Of a stretch of DNA of 64,000 nucleotides, positions 34,895-43,062 are shown piece by piece. Source of the stretch: Nocardia abscessus NBRC 100374. Its GTDB lineage: Bacteria; Actinomycetota; Actinomycetes; Mycobacteriales; Mycobacteriaceae. The stretch spans positions 1 to 64,000 of the forward strand of contig NZ_BAFP01000064.1 of assembly GCF_000308455.1 (NCBI RefSeq), in the 5' to 3' direction. How positions within the stretch are numbered: the stretch's first letter is position 1; each line of letters opens with the position of its first letter. The notes under the pieces were generated by a model. It was not told the DNA's origin and did not search any database. It saw nothing but the letters and a program-made list of their open reading frames with translations. The position numbers and the translations under genes are program-made.

Positions 34895-36177
34895 ACGGCG
34901 GCTTCCGACGGCGCGGTGTCCGAGGTCCGCGCCACGCTGTCGGGACGCTCCGCGACCGGGTTGTAGCCGCCGTCCCGGATCGCCTCGAACGCCCGGGCCC
35001 GATTGCGCGGGCTGCGGAACTCGGCCACCACCCGTTTGCTGTCCAGGTCGATCTCGACCACGCGGATGTCCATCGACTCCAGGACCCCTCCGATCGTGCG
35101 CACGCAGTGCTTACAGGTCATATCGGGCACGTAGAACACCTGATCCTCGGCGGTGGCGGCGCGGTCGGCGACGGCCTCGTCGAGTTCGGCGCGCACCTCG
35201 GCGACCTCGCAGCGACCGGCGATTTCGATGAATGCCGCGACGAACCGGTCCACCAGCGGCGGAAGGATGCTGTAGTGCCCGCTGTCGAGCTGATGCGGTG
35301 TGGCCGCCAGGCAGGCGGGATGGACACCGGCGGGCAGCAGCGCGTACTGCCGGGAGATCAGGTCGAGGTCGTCGTGGTACTTGGCGATCGCCTCCGCGAC
35401 CGTGAGACCTTCACCGGTGGTGGCGCGCTCCATCACGGCGTGCGCGTCGGCGATCGTGGCGTCCTTCATCGCGCGCAGGGTCGTCACCGTCTCCGCCGAG
35501 TAGCGCACGGTGCCGTCGGGTTGTGCGACGAGGGTCGCCGGGATCATGCCGCGCCGATAGGTCGAGGCCTGTAACTCCCAGAACCATCGCGTGGCCACCG
35601 CGGCGAATATCCCGGAATCGCGTAGGCCCACGGCGAGTTCGGCGGCATCGCGGTATGGAGTCTGCGCCGCCAGCAGTGCGTGCTGGGTCAGCACGCGTCC
35701 CGCCGCCTCGATGCCGACCCGGAAGATGTCGCGCGGATCGTGATCGGTGGTCGTCCCCGCCAGCACCGCGTGGTCGCTCGGTCCGAGCGCCGCGGCGCGC
35801 GCGGCGAAAGCGGAATCGGTGTCCAGTTGGCGCCACAGTGCCAGCACCGTCTCGCGCACCGCGATCGGCACCGAGGGGCCGAGGCCGTCGGCGCGGAAGT
35901 GCCCGGTGTTCGGAATGCCCGCGCTGTCGGTCCACGCGATTCGGTGCGTCGCGCTGGTCACCTGATCCGCGCGACACGGCCGCATGAAACGTTCCAGGTA
36001 CAGTCGCTGCGAATAGGTGAGATGGCTACCCGGCTCGGGACCCAGTGCGGCGCAAGTGAATTCGAGCCGTTGCGGCGGGGGAGCGGGGGCCGGTGCGGTG
36101 AACAGCCCCGGCTGCGCCAAGTCGGCCAGCACTCTGGACGCGGCCCGCCGGTCGTAGCGGGGGATGTCGATACTCAC
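34891..36177 (-). CDS. Unknown protein with C-terminal heavy-metal-associated (HMA) domain
   Basis: 428 residues. The C-terminal 75 residues are an HMA/copper-chaperone-like domain with MTCKHC (Cys355, Cys358) and a VVAEFRSPRNRARAFEAI second half. The first about 340 residues match no family I know: a mostly helical globular protein with a conserved-looking DSAGIPNTGHFRADG segment, GTTTDHDPRDIFRVG and ATRWFWELQASTYRRG. GTG at 36177 overlaps the desulfurase-like stop (GTGA) and has GAGGAGG upstream. Its place between the desulfurase and decarboxylase-fold genes suggests it carries sulfur or metal for the pathway; that is inference. Confidence 0.8.
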   Translation of the reverse strand: MSIDIPRYDRRAASRVLADLAQPGLFTAPAPAPPPQRLEFTCAALGPEPGSHLTYSQRLYLERFMRPCRADQVTSATHRIAWTDSAGIPNTGHFRADGLGPSVPIAVRETVLALWRQLDTDSAFAARAAALGPSDHAVLAGTTTDHDPRDIFRVGIEAAGRVLTQHALLAAQTPYRDAAELAVGLRDSGIFAAVATRWFWELQASTYRRGMIPATLVAQPDGTVRYSAETVTTLRAMKDATIADAHAVMERATTGEGLTVAEAIAKYHDDLDLISRQYALLPAGVHPACLAATPHQLDSGHYSILPPLVDRFVAAFIEIAGRCEVAEVRAELDEAVADRAATAEDQVFYVPDMTCKHCVRTIGGVLESMDIRVVEIDLDSKRVVAEFRSPRNRARAFEAIRDGGYNPVAERPDSVARTSDTAPSEAAV

Positions 36178-37466
36178 GTGACCTCCTCGGCAATGGTCCG
36201 CACGCACGCGACGAACCGGTCGATCTCGTCGGGCGTGTTGTAGATGTGCGTGCTGACGCGCACCGAGCCCGCGCCGCCGGCTGCGGCGGGAACGCAGTGC
36301 GCGCCGGTGCGCACCAGGAAGCCCAGCTCACTCAACACGAATCCCGCGTCGGTGGCCGAGATCCCGTCCAGGGTGAAGGAGACGATCCCGTAGCCGACCT
36401 CGCACGCGGCGTACGCCGGGCCGGGCAGGAACTCCAGGCCGGGCACCGAGCGCAGTCCGTCGATCAGGCGCAGGGTCAGGGCACGGTTGTGCGCGGCGAC
36501 GGCATCGAGACCGAACGACTCCAGCACCTCCAGCGCACTGCCGAGGGCGAGAATGCCGGGAATATCGGGCGTGCCGCCTTCCAGCAGCGCGGGCATCGGC
36601 CCCGGCCGCAGCCCGTCCGGGTCGGTGTCGATTCCGGAATTGCCGCCGGGCAGGAACGGCACCAGTCGGTCGTGCACCCGCCGGTGGCAGTACAGGATGC
36701 CCGTGCCCGGCGCTGCGAACATCTTGTGCGCGGCGAAGACCGCGAAATCCGCGCCGAGCGCGGTCACGTCGACCGGGAGATGCCCGCCGCTCTGCGAGCA
36801 GTCGAAGCACAGCAGGACGGCCGGGTCGATCCGGCCGCGCAGTTCCTCCAGGGTGCTGACAGCGCCGAAGACGTGGTGCAGATGCCCGGTGGTGATCAGC
36901 CGGGTGCGCGGGGTGACCTTGGCCAGGATGTCCTCGGTGTCCGCCTCACCGGCGCCGGTCACCCGGTAGGGGATCAGCTCGATCCGGCGTCCGAACCGGG
37001 CGAGCACCCCGCGCAGGTGCTGCCACGGATACACGTTCGACGCGTGATCGCTCGCGTTGTACAGGATTTGATCACCGTCGGCGAGCGCGGCCAGTCCCCA
37101 GGACAGTGCGACGGCGTTGAGCGCCGCGGTGGCGCCGCCGGTGAAGACCACCTCGTCCGGGTGTTCCGCGCCGATGAACGCGGCGGTCCGCTCCCGGACG
37201 CGGGCGATCCGGGCGGTCAGTCCGGTGGCCCAGGGGTAGGTGCCGCGGCCCACGTTGGCTGTGCCGTAGCTGTGGTAGCGCTGGATGGTCTCGATCACCG
37301 GCAGCGGCTTCTGGGTGGTGGCGGCGCTGTCCAGGTAGACCTCGGCCGCGTCGGCGAGCGCCGGGAACAGTGACCGCACCGAAGCAGGCGCGAACGGCGG
37401 CGTCTGGGGTGGGCGGGATTTCGCTGCCGCGCGCGTCACCGGCGATCTCGGGGCGGGGGACCGCAA
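36174..37466 (-). CDS. Cysteine desulfurase-like class V aminotransferase (SufS/CsdA group)
   Basis: 430 residues from TTG 37466 (446 from an ATG at 37514). PLP-dependent desulfurase fold: YLDSAATTQKPLPVIETI near the start, GATAALNAVA, NASDHASNVYPW, FDCSQSGGHLPVD, and AAHKMFAAPGTG with the PLP Lys. The persulfide-forming Cys is present in RTGAHCVPA (about residue 391). TTG is favoured because GAAGGGAG lies just upstream. It is the first gene of the four-gene operon, supplying sulfane sulfur presumably for the downstream rhodanese fusion rather than for Fe-S assembly, since no suf genes are near. Confidence 0.85.
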   Translation of the reverse strand: MRSPAPRSPVTRAAAKSRPPQTPPFAPASVRSLFPALADAAEVYLDSAATTQKPLPVIETIQRYHSYGTANVGRGTYPWATGLTARIARVRERTAAFIGAEHPDEVVFTGGATAALNAVALSWGLAALADGDQILYNASDHASNVYPWQHLRGVLARFGRRIELIPYRVTGAGEADTEDILAKVTPRTRLITTGHLHHVFGAVSTLEELRGRIDPAVLLCFDCSQSGGHLPVDVTALGADFAVFAAHKMFAAPGTGILYCHRRVHDRLVPFLPGGNSGIDTDPDGLRPGPMPALLEGGTPDIPGILALGSALEVLESFGLDAVAAHNRALTLRLIDGLRSVPGLEFLPGPAYAACEVGYGIVSFTLDGISATDAGFVLSELGFLVRTGAHCVPAAAGGAGSVRVSTHIYNTPDEIDRFVACVRTIAEEVT

Positions 37467-37573
37467 TGTGACGCTCCCTTCACCGGTAACTCGGACGTCA
37501 CCCACGATACGCATTTTCGGTACGGACTACGAAGTTTTCTCGTGGACAACGGCTTTCGACTAGCCTGGAGGAC

Positions 37574-38005
37574 ATGCCCCTGACCGTGGAAGAACGTCAA
37601 GAGTTCCTCGCGCAGCCGCACGTCGCGGCGTTCTCGGTGGCCGCGGGTACCGGCCGTGGCCCGCTGACGGTCCCGATCTGGTACCAGTACCGGCCCGGCG
37701 GCGAGATCTGGATCCTGACCGGCCCGGAATCACAGAAGATGCGCTACCTCCGGGAGACCGGCCGGTTCGGTCTGATGGTGCAGCGCGTCGAGCCCACTGT
37801 CCGGTATGTGAGTGTGGAGGGCTCGGTCACCCGGATCACTCCGATGACCGACGAGCTGCACCGTGAAATGGCCGCGCGGTACCTCCCGGCCGAAACCGTC
37901 GACGCCTACCTGAAGGCGGCCGAGGCCTACGGGGAGCAGGTCGCGGTGTTCCTGCGCCCGGAGCATTGGCTCTCGGCCGACCTGGGCAATGTGAGCGAGG
38001 TCTAG
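37574..38005 (+). CDS. Pyridoxamine-5'-phosphate oxidase-like split-barrel (PPOX) protein
   Basis: 143-residue split-barrel flavin-binding fold of the PPOX/F420-dependent family: VAAFSVAAGTGRGPLTVPIWYQY strand pair, EIWILTGPESQKMRYL and VRYVSVEGSV. In actinobacteria these are often F420- or FMN-dependent reductases; the cofactor cannot be settled by eye. GGAGG three bases from the ATG. Divergent from the desulfurase-like gene across about 107 bp. The stop codon overlaps that of the convergent CBS gene. Confidence 0.85.
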   Translation: MPLTVEERQEFLAQPHVAAFSVAAGTGRGPLTVPIWYQYRPGGEIWILTGPESQKMRYLRETGRFGLMVQRVEPTVRYVSVEGSVTRITPMTDELHREMAARYLPAETVDAYLKAAEAYGEQVAVFLRPEHWLSADLGNVSEV

Positions 38006-38436
38006 TACTTGCCCTGCAGGTACTCGACGAGATGTTGGCGTTCGGTCGCCAGTTCGGAGATCGCGCTCTTCACCACATCGCCGATACTGACGATGCCGAC
38101 CAGCTTGCCCTCGTGCACCACGGGCAGGTGCCGGATGCGGTGGTCGGTCATGATGCGACGCAGACCGTCCACCCGGTCGTCGAGTGCGCAGGTCCGTACC
38201 TCGGCGGTCATGATCGCCGAGACCGGCGTGTCCAGCAGGTCCGCACCGCGGGCGTGCAGACTGCGGACCACATCACGCTCGGAGACGATGCCGGCGATCG
38301 TGTCGCCGTCCGGGGAGACGACGACGGCGCCGATGTTCCGCTCGGCCAGGGTGGCGAGCAGCGTGCGTACCGTCGTGTCGGGTGCGACGGTGGCCACGTC
38401 GCTGCCCTTCCTGCGCAGGATCTCCGAAATTCGCAT
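38002..38436 (-). CDS. Tandem CBS-domain protein
   Basis: 144 residues comprising two CBS motifs (about 8-60 and 75-130): VRTLLATLAERNIGAVVV, GIVSERDVVRSL, HRIRHLPVVHEGKLVGIVSIGDVV. Free CBS pairs bind adenine nucleotides and act as energy or redox sensors; this architecture matches hypoxic-response-type small CBS proteins (Hrp1-like) of mycobacteria. ATG at 38436 gives the usual length; upstream codons to 38517 are not conserved-looking. Convergent with the PPOX gene by a 4-bp overlap. Confidence 0.88.
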   Translation of the reverse strand: MRISEILRRKGSDVATVAPDTTVRTLLATLAERNIGAVVVSPDGDTIAGIVSERDVVRSLHARGADLLDTPVSAIMTAEVRTCALDDRVDGLRRIMTDHRIRHLPVVHEGKLVGIVSIGDVVKSAISELATERQHLVEYLQGKY

Positions 38437-38538
38437 ATTCCACCATCCAGACGTCGCGGCACTACCAGGATCGCAAGTTCGCGGCTCGGTGACCAGCACG
38501 AATCCGTTACAGGCCACGATCGGGTCACGGTGCGGGCG

Positions 38539-39801
38539 TCACAGCCGCCGCGCGACGCTGCCGTCGAGGTCCCGGGCCAGCAGGGCGATCGCCGCCTGCG
38601 AGATGCCTGCCGAGGTCGCCAGGTCGATCGAGGTCAGCTGGGCGATGCGGCGCAGACGATAGTCGACGGTGTTCGGGTGCACGTAGAGCTGGCGCGCGGT
38701 GAGCTGCCGGTTCATGTCGTTGCCGAGGTAGGCGCGCATGGTGTCGAACAGCTCCGGATGGGCGTCGAGCGGGTCGAGGATGGTCGCGATCCGCCGCGTG
38801 GCCGGGCCACTGCGGGTGAGCTGGTATTCCACGGCGAGATCGGACATCTGGTAGAGACCGGGCGGTCTGGCGCCCACCCGCACGAGATTGAGCAGCTCGT
38901 GTGCCTGATCGGCGGATTCCGGGATCTGCTCGGTGTCGGTCGGCACGACGGTCGCGGTGAGCGGGACCTCGGCGGCCTCGGCCAGCAGCCCCAGCGTCGT
39001 ATCGGTGAGGGCGGTGTCGCCCTCCTCGCCCAACGGGATGAGCAGGGTGCCGCCCTTGGCGCTGAGCAGGGCGAGCGCGCGGGAGGCGAACACGGTGGCC
39101 AGCTCGGACTGCAACCGCCGCAGCTTGCGGCGCGCCGCGACGTTTCCGTCGACGCGCGGATCGCACTCGTCCGGATGTTCTGGAACCGACAGGGCGACAA
39201 CCTGATACGACTCCGCGATCGGAATGCCCGTCTGCCGTGCCAGAGCCGAGCTGCCACGACCGCTGAGCAGGGCCGAGGCGAGCGTCTGCGTCGCCGTCTG
39301 ATGTTCCTTGGCGACCAGGTGCTGTTCGTCGACATAGGCGTCGGACACCGCCGCGGTGATCGCCTCGAGCAGCTCGAGCAGCAGATCGGCGGCGACCAGT
39401 ATCTCATCGACATCGTCGGCCTCGGCGCGCGCCGTGACCAGACCGAAGGCCATGCGCAGGCCCTCGTGGTAGGCGCGCAGGATGGTGCTCAGCGGCACCC
39501 CCTCGCGGGCCCAGCGGGCGGCCGCCGCCCGCACCGGGCCGAGCTGTTGCTCGTCCGGCACGGTACGCCGGTCGAACATCTCGGCAGCGAGCTCGAGGCA
39601 GCTGCGGGTGAGTCGCGTGACGTCTCCGCGTAATTGCTCCCCGGGCAGCGTCCGGCAGGGAGCCATGAAGTTCTCGAAGTATCCGACCATGCGCGAGGCC
39701 ACACTGTCGGTGTTCTGCAAGGGCACCGAAGCCGGCTGTCCGCCGATTTCCAGCACCGAGTCGGACGAGTCGGCGGACAGATCCAACGCGGAGTAGGTCA
39801 T
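38539..39801 (-). CDS. PucR/CdaR family transcriptional regulator
   Basis: 420 residues. The N-terminal region (about 40-160) is helical with WAREGVPLSTILRAYHEGL, the GGDEF-like/RsbT-antagonist middle follows, and the C-terminal PucR HTH is clear: NRQLTARQLYVHPNTVDYRLRRIAQLT. ATG at 39801 (MTYSALDL) has a distant GGAG; an ATG at 39864 would add 21 residues. A paralogue lacking the HTH is encoded at 57315-58295. PucR-type proteins usually activate catabolic or lipid genes; target not identifiable here. Confidence 0.88.
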   Translation of the reverse strand: MTYSALDLSADSSDSVLEIGGQPASVPLQNTDSVASRMVGYFENFMAPCRTLPGEQLRGDVTRLTRSCLELAAEMFDRRTVPDEQQLGPVRAAAARWAREGVPLSTILRAYHEGLRMAFGLVTARAEADDVDEILVAADLLLELLEAITAAVSDAYVDEQHLVAKEHQTATQTLASALLSGRGSSALARQTGIPIAESYQVVALSVPEHPDECDPRVDGNVAARRKLRRLQSELATVFASRALALLSAKGGTLLIPLGEEGDTALTDTTLGLLAEAAEVPLTATVVPTDTEQIPESADQAHELLNLVRVGARPPGLYQMSDLAVEYQLTRSGPATRRIATILDPLDAHPELFDTMRAYLGNDMNRQLTARQLYVHPNTVDYRLRRIAQLTSIDLATSAGISQAAIALLARDLDGSVARRL

Positions 39802-40027
39802 TACGAGTTCGCTCCAAATGCCACGACAGGCGTGCGAGAAATCGCGCCCGAGTCGATCGATCACTATACGAAAGGTGCGTGCCTACCGGGAGTGATCTGT
39901 CAGATCGATCAGGAGCTCGCCGTATCCCGCGAGAGCGATCGTGACCCGGCGGTTGGGCGCACGGCGTCGAGGCGCTGGAGTGAGATCAGCGCAGAAGCGA
40001 AATCAGCTGTGCGCCAAGCGATGAGGA

Positions 40028-40264
40028 CTACTCGTCGTCCAGCCCGGCGGACAGGTAGGCGGCGGCCGCCAGCCACTGCCTGCACTGCGGGCCGTGGACC
40101 TCATGGACGTAGAGAATGTCGCGTGCCTGCCGGTAGGTGAGGCCGCGGGGCTCCACCGCGCAGTCGGACATGGAGAACTCGGGCGCCGGGAGCCGGCGTA
40201 GAGATTCGGCACCGGCGCCATCGATCACCGCGACCCGGTGGGGAGTTCGAAATGGCTCGATCAT
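40028..40264 (-). CDS. Small protein of unknown function under the shared dyad promoter
   Basis: 78 residues, unrecognised. The C-terminal half (GLTYRQARDILYVHEVHGPQ, then CRQWLAAAAYLSAG) is helical, with a conserved-looking Cys and Trp. ATG is preceded by GAGGGG seven bases away. A strong promoter (TTGCAT-n18-TAGACT) with an overlapping dyad lies about 95 bp upstream. The same promoter type fronts another small gene at 43063-43368, which argues for both being real and co-regulated. Confidence 0.6.
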   Translation of the reverse strand: MIEPFRTPHRVAVIDGAGAESLRRLPAPEFSMSDCAVEPRGLTYRQARDILYVHEVHGPQCRQWLAAAAYLSAGLDDE

Positions 40265-40358
40265 TCGACTACCCCTCGCGTCCGAACATGCGGCGGGGAG
40301 GTCGTCGTGCTGGTGCGCGGGCTCGAACTCCCTGCGTACCTCCCCGATTTCGAGTTCG

Positions 40359-40404
40359 AGTCTATGCCTGCGTCGCTTACAGATGCAAGTACATCTGCAC
40401 GATC
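40359..40404 (-). promoter_or_regulatory. Promoter with dyad element, copy 1
   Basis: Reading leftward: -35 TTGCAT (40383-40388), 18-bp spacer, -10 TAGACT (40359-40364). A 25-bp element (40380-40404) with CAGATG-n6-CATCTG symmetry covers the -35. It drives the 78-residue gene with a leader of about 90 nt. Nearly identical copies are at 43497-43521 and 51429-51453. Confidence 0.65.
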
Positions 40405-40412
40405 GGTCAGAG

Positions 40413-40456
40413 AAAAAACGGCGGCGGCCGCCGGTGCGAGACCGGCGACCGCCGCT
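40413..40456 (-). terminator. Rho-independent terminator of the methyltransferase gene
   Basis: On the minus strand a GC-rich stem (GCGGCGGTCGCCGGT paired with ACCGGCGGCCGCCGC, one mismatch, 5-base loop) is followed directly by TTTTTT. It lies 31 bp after the methyltransferase stop and separates that gene from the dyad promoter downstream. Confidence 0.85.
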
Positions 40457-40486
40457 GTGGCGCTTGCGGATTGGTGTCCAGGGGGC

Positions 40487-41284
40487 TTACGGCTTGCGAG
40501 CGACCGCGCCGTAGGCGGAGATCGGACGGGCCTCGCCGACCTCGGTGTCGCCCGAGCGCCACTGCGTGATGGACACGAAGCCCGGCTCGACCAGATCCAA
40601 GCCGTCGAAGACGGCCTTGATCTGAGCTTGCGGGCGCGGGACATAAGGAGTGCCGCCGGTGCCGGTGTAGTTCTCGCACAGCGTGACATAGGCCTTGCTG
40701 TCGTCGGTGCCGTCCCACATCACCAGGTGGCTGCCCGACGGTACGGCGCCCAGCACCGTATGCACGATGCGCAGGAGTTCGTCGTAGGTCTTCGCGTGGC
40801 CCAGCACGCCCATGAACATCACGCCGATCGGCTCGTTGAAGTTCAGGACGTTCTTGGCGTCGGCGATGATCCGCTCGGGATCGTGGTAGTCGGCGTCGAC
40901 ATAGGTGGTCACGCCTTCGGGCGTGGTGCTGGTGAGCAGCGCCCGCGCGTGCGTGAGCACCAGTGGGTCGTTGTCCACGTAGACGATCCGGGCGTCGGGC
41001 GTGACGCTCTGGGCGACCTCGTGGGTGTTCTGCATGGTGGGCAGGCCGGTGCCGATATCGAGGAACTGGCGGATGCCCACCTCGCCGGCGAGGTAACGCA
41101 CGGCGCGGATGAGGAACTGGCGCGACTGCACCGCCATGGTGGTGATGTCCGGGTCGACTTCGATTCCGGCGTCGCCTGCGATGCGGTCGATCTCGTAGTA
41201 GTCCTTACCGCCCATCCAGTAGTTCCAGATCCGCGCGGAGTGGGGGATGTCGGTCCGGATGAGGGGGCTGTGGTCTTCGGGCAT
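40487..41284 (-). CDS. SAM-dependent methyltransferase, DUF574 (Methyltransf_19) family
   Basis: 265 residues. Family signature at the N-terminus, ARIWNYWMGGKDYYEIDR, then a Rossmann SAM-binding domain: QFLDIGTGLPT (motif I), VYVDNDPLVL (motif II) and VMFMGVLGH. These proteins are abundant in Streptomyces and Nocardia and often sit beside DUF397 and Scr1-type HTH genes, as here; substrate unknown. ATG at 41284 has GAGGAG nine bases upstream; an in-frame extension to 41392 lacks a ribosome site. Divergent from the DUF397 gene. Confidence 0.9.
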   Translation of the reverse strand: MPEDHSPLIRTDIPHSARIWNYWMGGKDYYEIDRIAGDAGIEVDPDITTMAVQSRQFLIRAVRYLAGEVGIRQFLDIGTGLPTMQNTHEVAQSVTPDARIVYVDNDPLVLTHARALLTSTTPEGVTTYVDADYHDPERIIADAKNVLNFNEPIGVMFMGVLGHAKTYDELLRIVHTVLGAVPSGSHLVMWDGTDDSKAYVTLCENYTGTGGTPYVPRPQAQIKAVFDGLDLVEPGFVSITQWRSGDTEVGEARPISAYGAVARKP

Positions 41285-41610
41285 GGGGTTGGACTCCTCG
41301 CAAAAAACGGTGTCCGCGGCACGGCCGTGCGGGTGGGCGCGTGGGGGTGTCGCGAATGACTGGTACATCCGATGTGCACTGTGACAGTACAAGATTCGTT
41401 CCCCGCAAGCGGGTCGGATCGGTGAGCTGATCTGGGTGTTTCGGTGTCGACTCGACCCCGTTTCACAATCCCGACCGAATGGTCCGAATCTGCGGGCGCG
41501 CAGAGGGCGAACTTCGTGCTATCGTCCCGTGTCAGTGCAAATGCAAGAACGTTTGAACGTGCATCTGCACGAACCGAATCGCCTAACTGCGGTAACCGAG
41601 GAGTGGGAAG
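41285..41610. other. Divergent regulatory region between methyltransferase and DUF397 genes
   Basis: 326 bp, no gene. It holds an ACTGTGACAGT dyad (41378-41388), about 95 bp from the methyltransferase start, and a larger dyad at 41536-41569 (listed separately). GAGGAGTGGGAAG precedes the DUF397 ATG as ribosome site. Confidence 0.5.
41536..41569 (+). promoter_or_regulatory. 34-bp inverted repeat upstream of DUF397 gene
   Basis: Arms TGCAAATGCAAGAAC and GAACGTGCATCTGCA (11 of 15 positions symmetric) around a 4-base centre, ending 41 bp before the DUF397 ATG. The TGCAGATGYAC half-site is shared with the 25-bp promoter element found three times nearby, so the same regulator may bind. Confidence 0.5.
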
Positions 41611-41832
41611 ATGTCGGATACATCCACCAACGAGATCGTCGGAACTTGGCGTAAGAGTTCCTTCAGTAATCCGAGCGGCAACTGCGTCGAGGTGGCCGAA
41701 ACGGCCAACGGCCAGGTGGCGGTACGTAACTCGCGGGATCCGGAGGGCGGTGTGCTCGTCTACACCCGTCCGGAGATCGATGCGTTCGTTCGCGGCGCGA
41801 AGGCCGGAGAGTTCGACTATTTGACTAGCTGA
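41611..41832 (+). CDS. DUF397 family small acidic protein
   Basis: 73 residues with the complete DUF397 signature: WRKSSFSNPSGNCVEVAE, VAVRNSRDPEGGVLVYT and a terminal EIDAFVRGAKAGEFDYL. In Streptomyces these small proteins pair with WhiJ/Scr1-like HTH regulators and act as their antagonists or partners. The Scr1-type gene begins 90 bp downstream on the same strand, giving the classical pair. ATG with GAGGAG upstream. Confidence 0.93.
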   Translation: MSDTSTNEIVGTWRKSSFSNPSGNCVEVAETANGQVAVRNSRDPEGGVLVYTRPEIDAFVRGAKAGEFDYLTS

Positions 41833-41922
41833 GCGGTAACATTAGCGGTCGGTGCGGTGTGTCTCACGACATGTGGATGTGACACACTGTGGGCAACCCC
41901 CGGAGTATCGGAGACGAACTCG

Positions 41923-42810
41923 ATGATCGCTGAACCCGATGACGATGGTCACGTGCAATCCGTTGTCGCGGAACGTGGTCCGACCGTGCTACGCATCGCG
42001 TTGGGCGGCCAGCTGCGCAAGCTGCGGGAGAAGAGGAACATCACCCGCGAGGCAGCGGGCGATGCGATCCGCGGATCGCACGCCAAGATCAGTCGTCTCG
42101 AGTTGGGCCGTACCGGCTTCAAGGAACGCGACATCCGCGACCTGCTGACCCTCTACGGAGTCCACGATCCCGAGGAGCGCGAGTCGTTCCTCGAACTGGC
42201 CAGGCAGGCCAACGAGCCCGGCTGGTGGCATCGCTACAGCGACCTGCTGCCACAGTGGTTCGGCACCTACCTCGGTCTCGAACAGGCCGCGAGCAAGATC
42301 CGCACCTACGAGTCGCATCTTGTTCCCGGCCTGCTGCAAACGCCCGAATACGCCAGGGCGGTCGTGGCGCTCGGGTACGAGGACGCCGACACGGATCGGC
42401 GGGTCGCGGTGCGTCAGCGCAGGCAGGAAATCCTTTTCCGCTCGGACCCTCCGGTGGTCTGGGCGGTGCTCGACGAAGCGGCATTGCATCGGCCTGTCGG
42501 CGGCCCGCAGGTGCATCGCGAGCAGATGCTGCACCTGGTGCGGCTGGCGAAGCTGCCGAACGTGACGATCCAGGTGCTGCCGTTCACCGCGGGCGAGCAC
42601 GCCGCGGCGGGAAGCTCCTTCAGCATCCTGCGTTTCGCCGAGTCGGAACTGCCGGACATCGTGTACCTCGAACAGTTGACCAGCGCGCTCTATCTCGAGC
42701 GACGGCAAGACTTGGCGCTGTATCTGTCGGTGATGGACCGGCTCAGCGTGCAGGCCGAGCGTCCGGAGAAGTCGATCGAGATCATGGAGAAGTACGCCGC
42801 CGGGCGCTGA
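41923..42810 (+). CDS. Scr1-type HTH regulator (XRE HTH plus DUF5753), copy A
   Basis: 295 residues. The N-terminal HTH_31 (about 22-75) reads LRKLREKRNITREAAGDAIRG, SHAKISRLELGRTGFKERD. The C-terminal DUF5753 (about 100-285) carries IRTYESHLVPGLLQTPEYA and PDIVYLEQLTSALYLE. With the DUF397 gene upstream this is the WhiJ-like pair known in Streptomyces, where it represses development until relieved. ATG at 41923 is chosen; an upstream GTG-led extension is not conserved with the two paralogues. A perfect 36-bp palindrome follows the gene. Confidence 0.92.
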   Translation: MIAEPDDDGHVQSVVAERGPTVLRIALGGQLRKLREKRNITREAAGDAIRGSHAKISRLELGRTGFKERDIRDLLTLYGVHDPEERESFLELARQANEPGWWHRYSDLLPQWFGTYLGLEQAASKIRTYESHLVPGLLQTPEYARAVVALGYEDADTDRRVAVRQRRQEILFRSDPPVVWAVLDEAALHRPVGGPQVHREQMLHLVRLAKLPNVTIQVLPFTAGEHAAAGSSFSILRFAESELPDIVYLEQLTSALYLERRQDLALYLSVMDRLSVQAERPEKSIEIMEKYAAGR

Positions 42811-42854
42811 GATCGCGCGGCGGCGTAGCGCACAGCCGCAAGACCCGCTGAGCC

Positions 42855-42890
42855 GAGTGGCCACCTCCGATATCGGAGGTGGCCACTCGT
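42855..42890. terminator. Perfect 36-bp palindrome, likely terminator
   Basis: 18-bp arms CGAGTGGCCACCTCCGAT and its exact reverse complement with no spacer, 45 bp after the Scr1-type gene and followed by TTT. As RNA it folds into a very stable hairpin. The absence of a loop is unusual and would also allow a DNA cruciform or protein site. Confidence 0.6.
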
Positions 42891-43062
42891 TTGCGCGCTG
42901 TAATCATCGGCGGTGGTTCGCCGGAAAAATTGTCCTCATGGGCCGGAGCCCGGCGTCGGTGCATCGTGGTGGATACGCACCGGCGTCGGGCGCGACGCGA
43001 CAAAAGTGCTCGTGACACAAAATTTTCAATACTCGCCGGGCTCGGACGACGAGGCTGATTCG

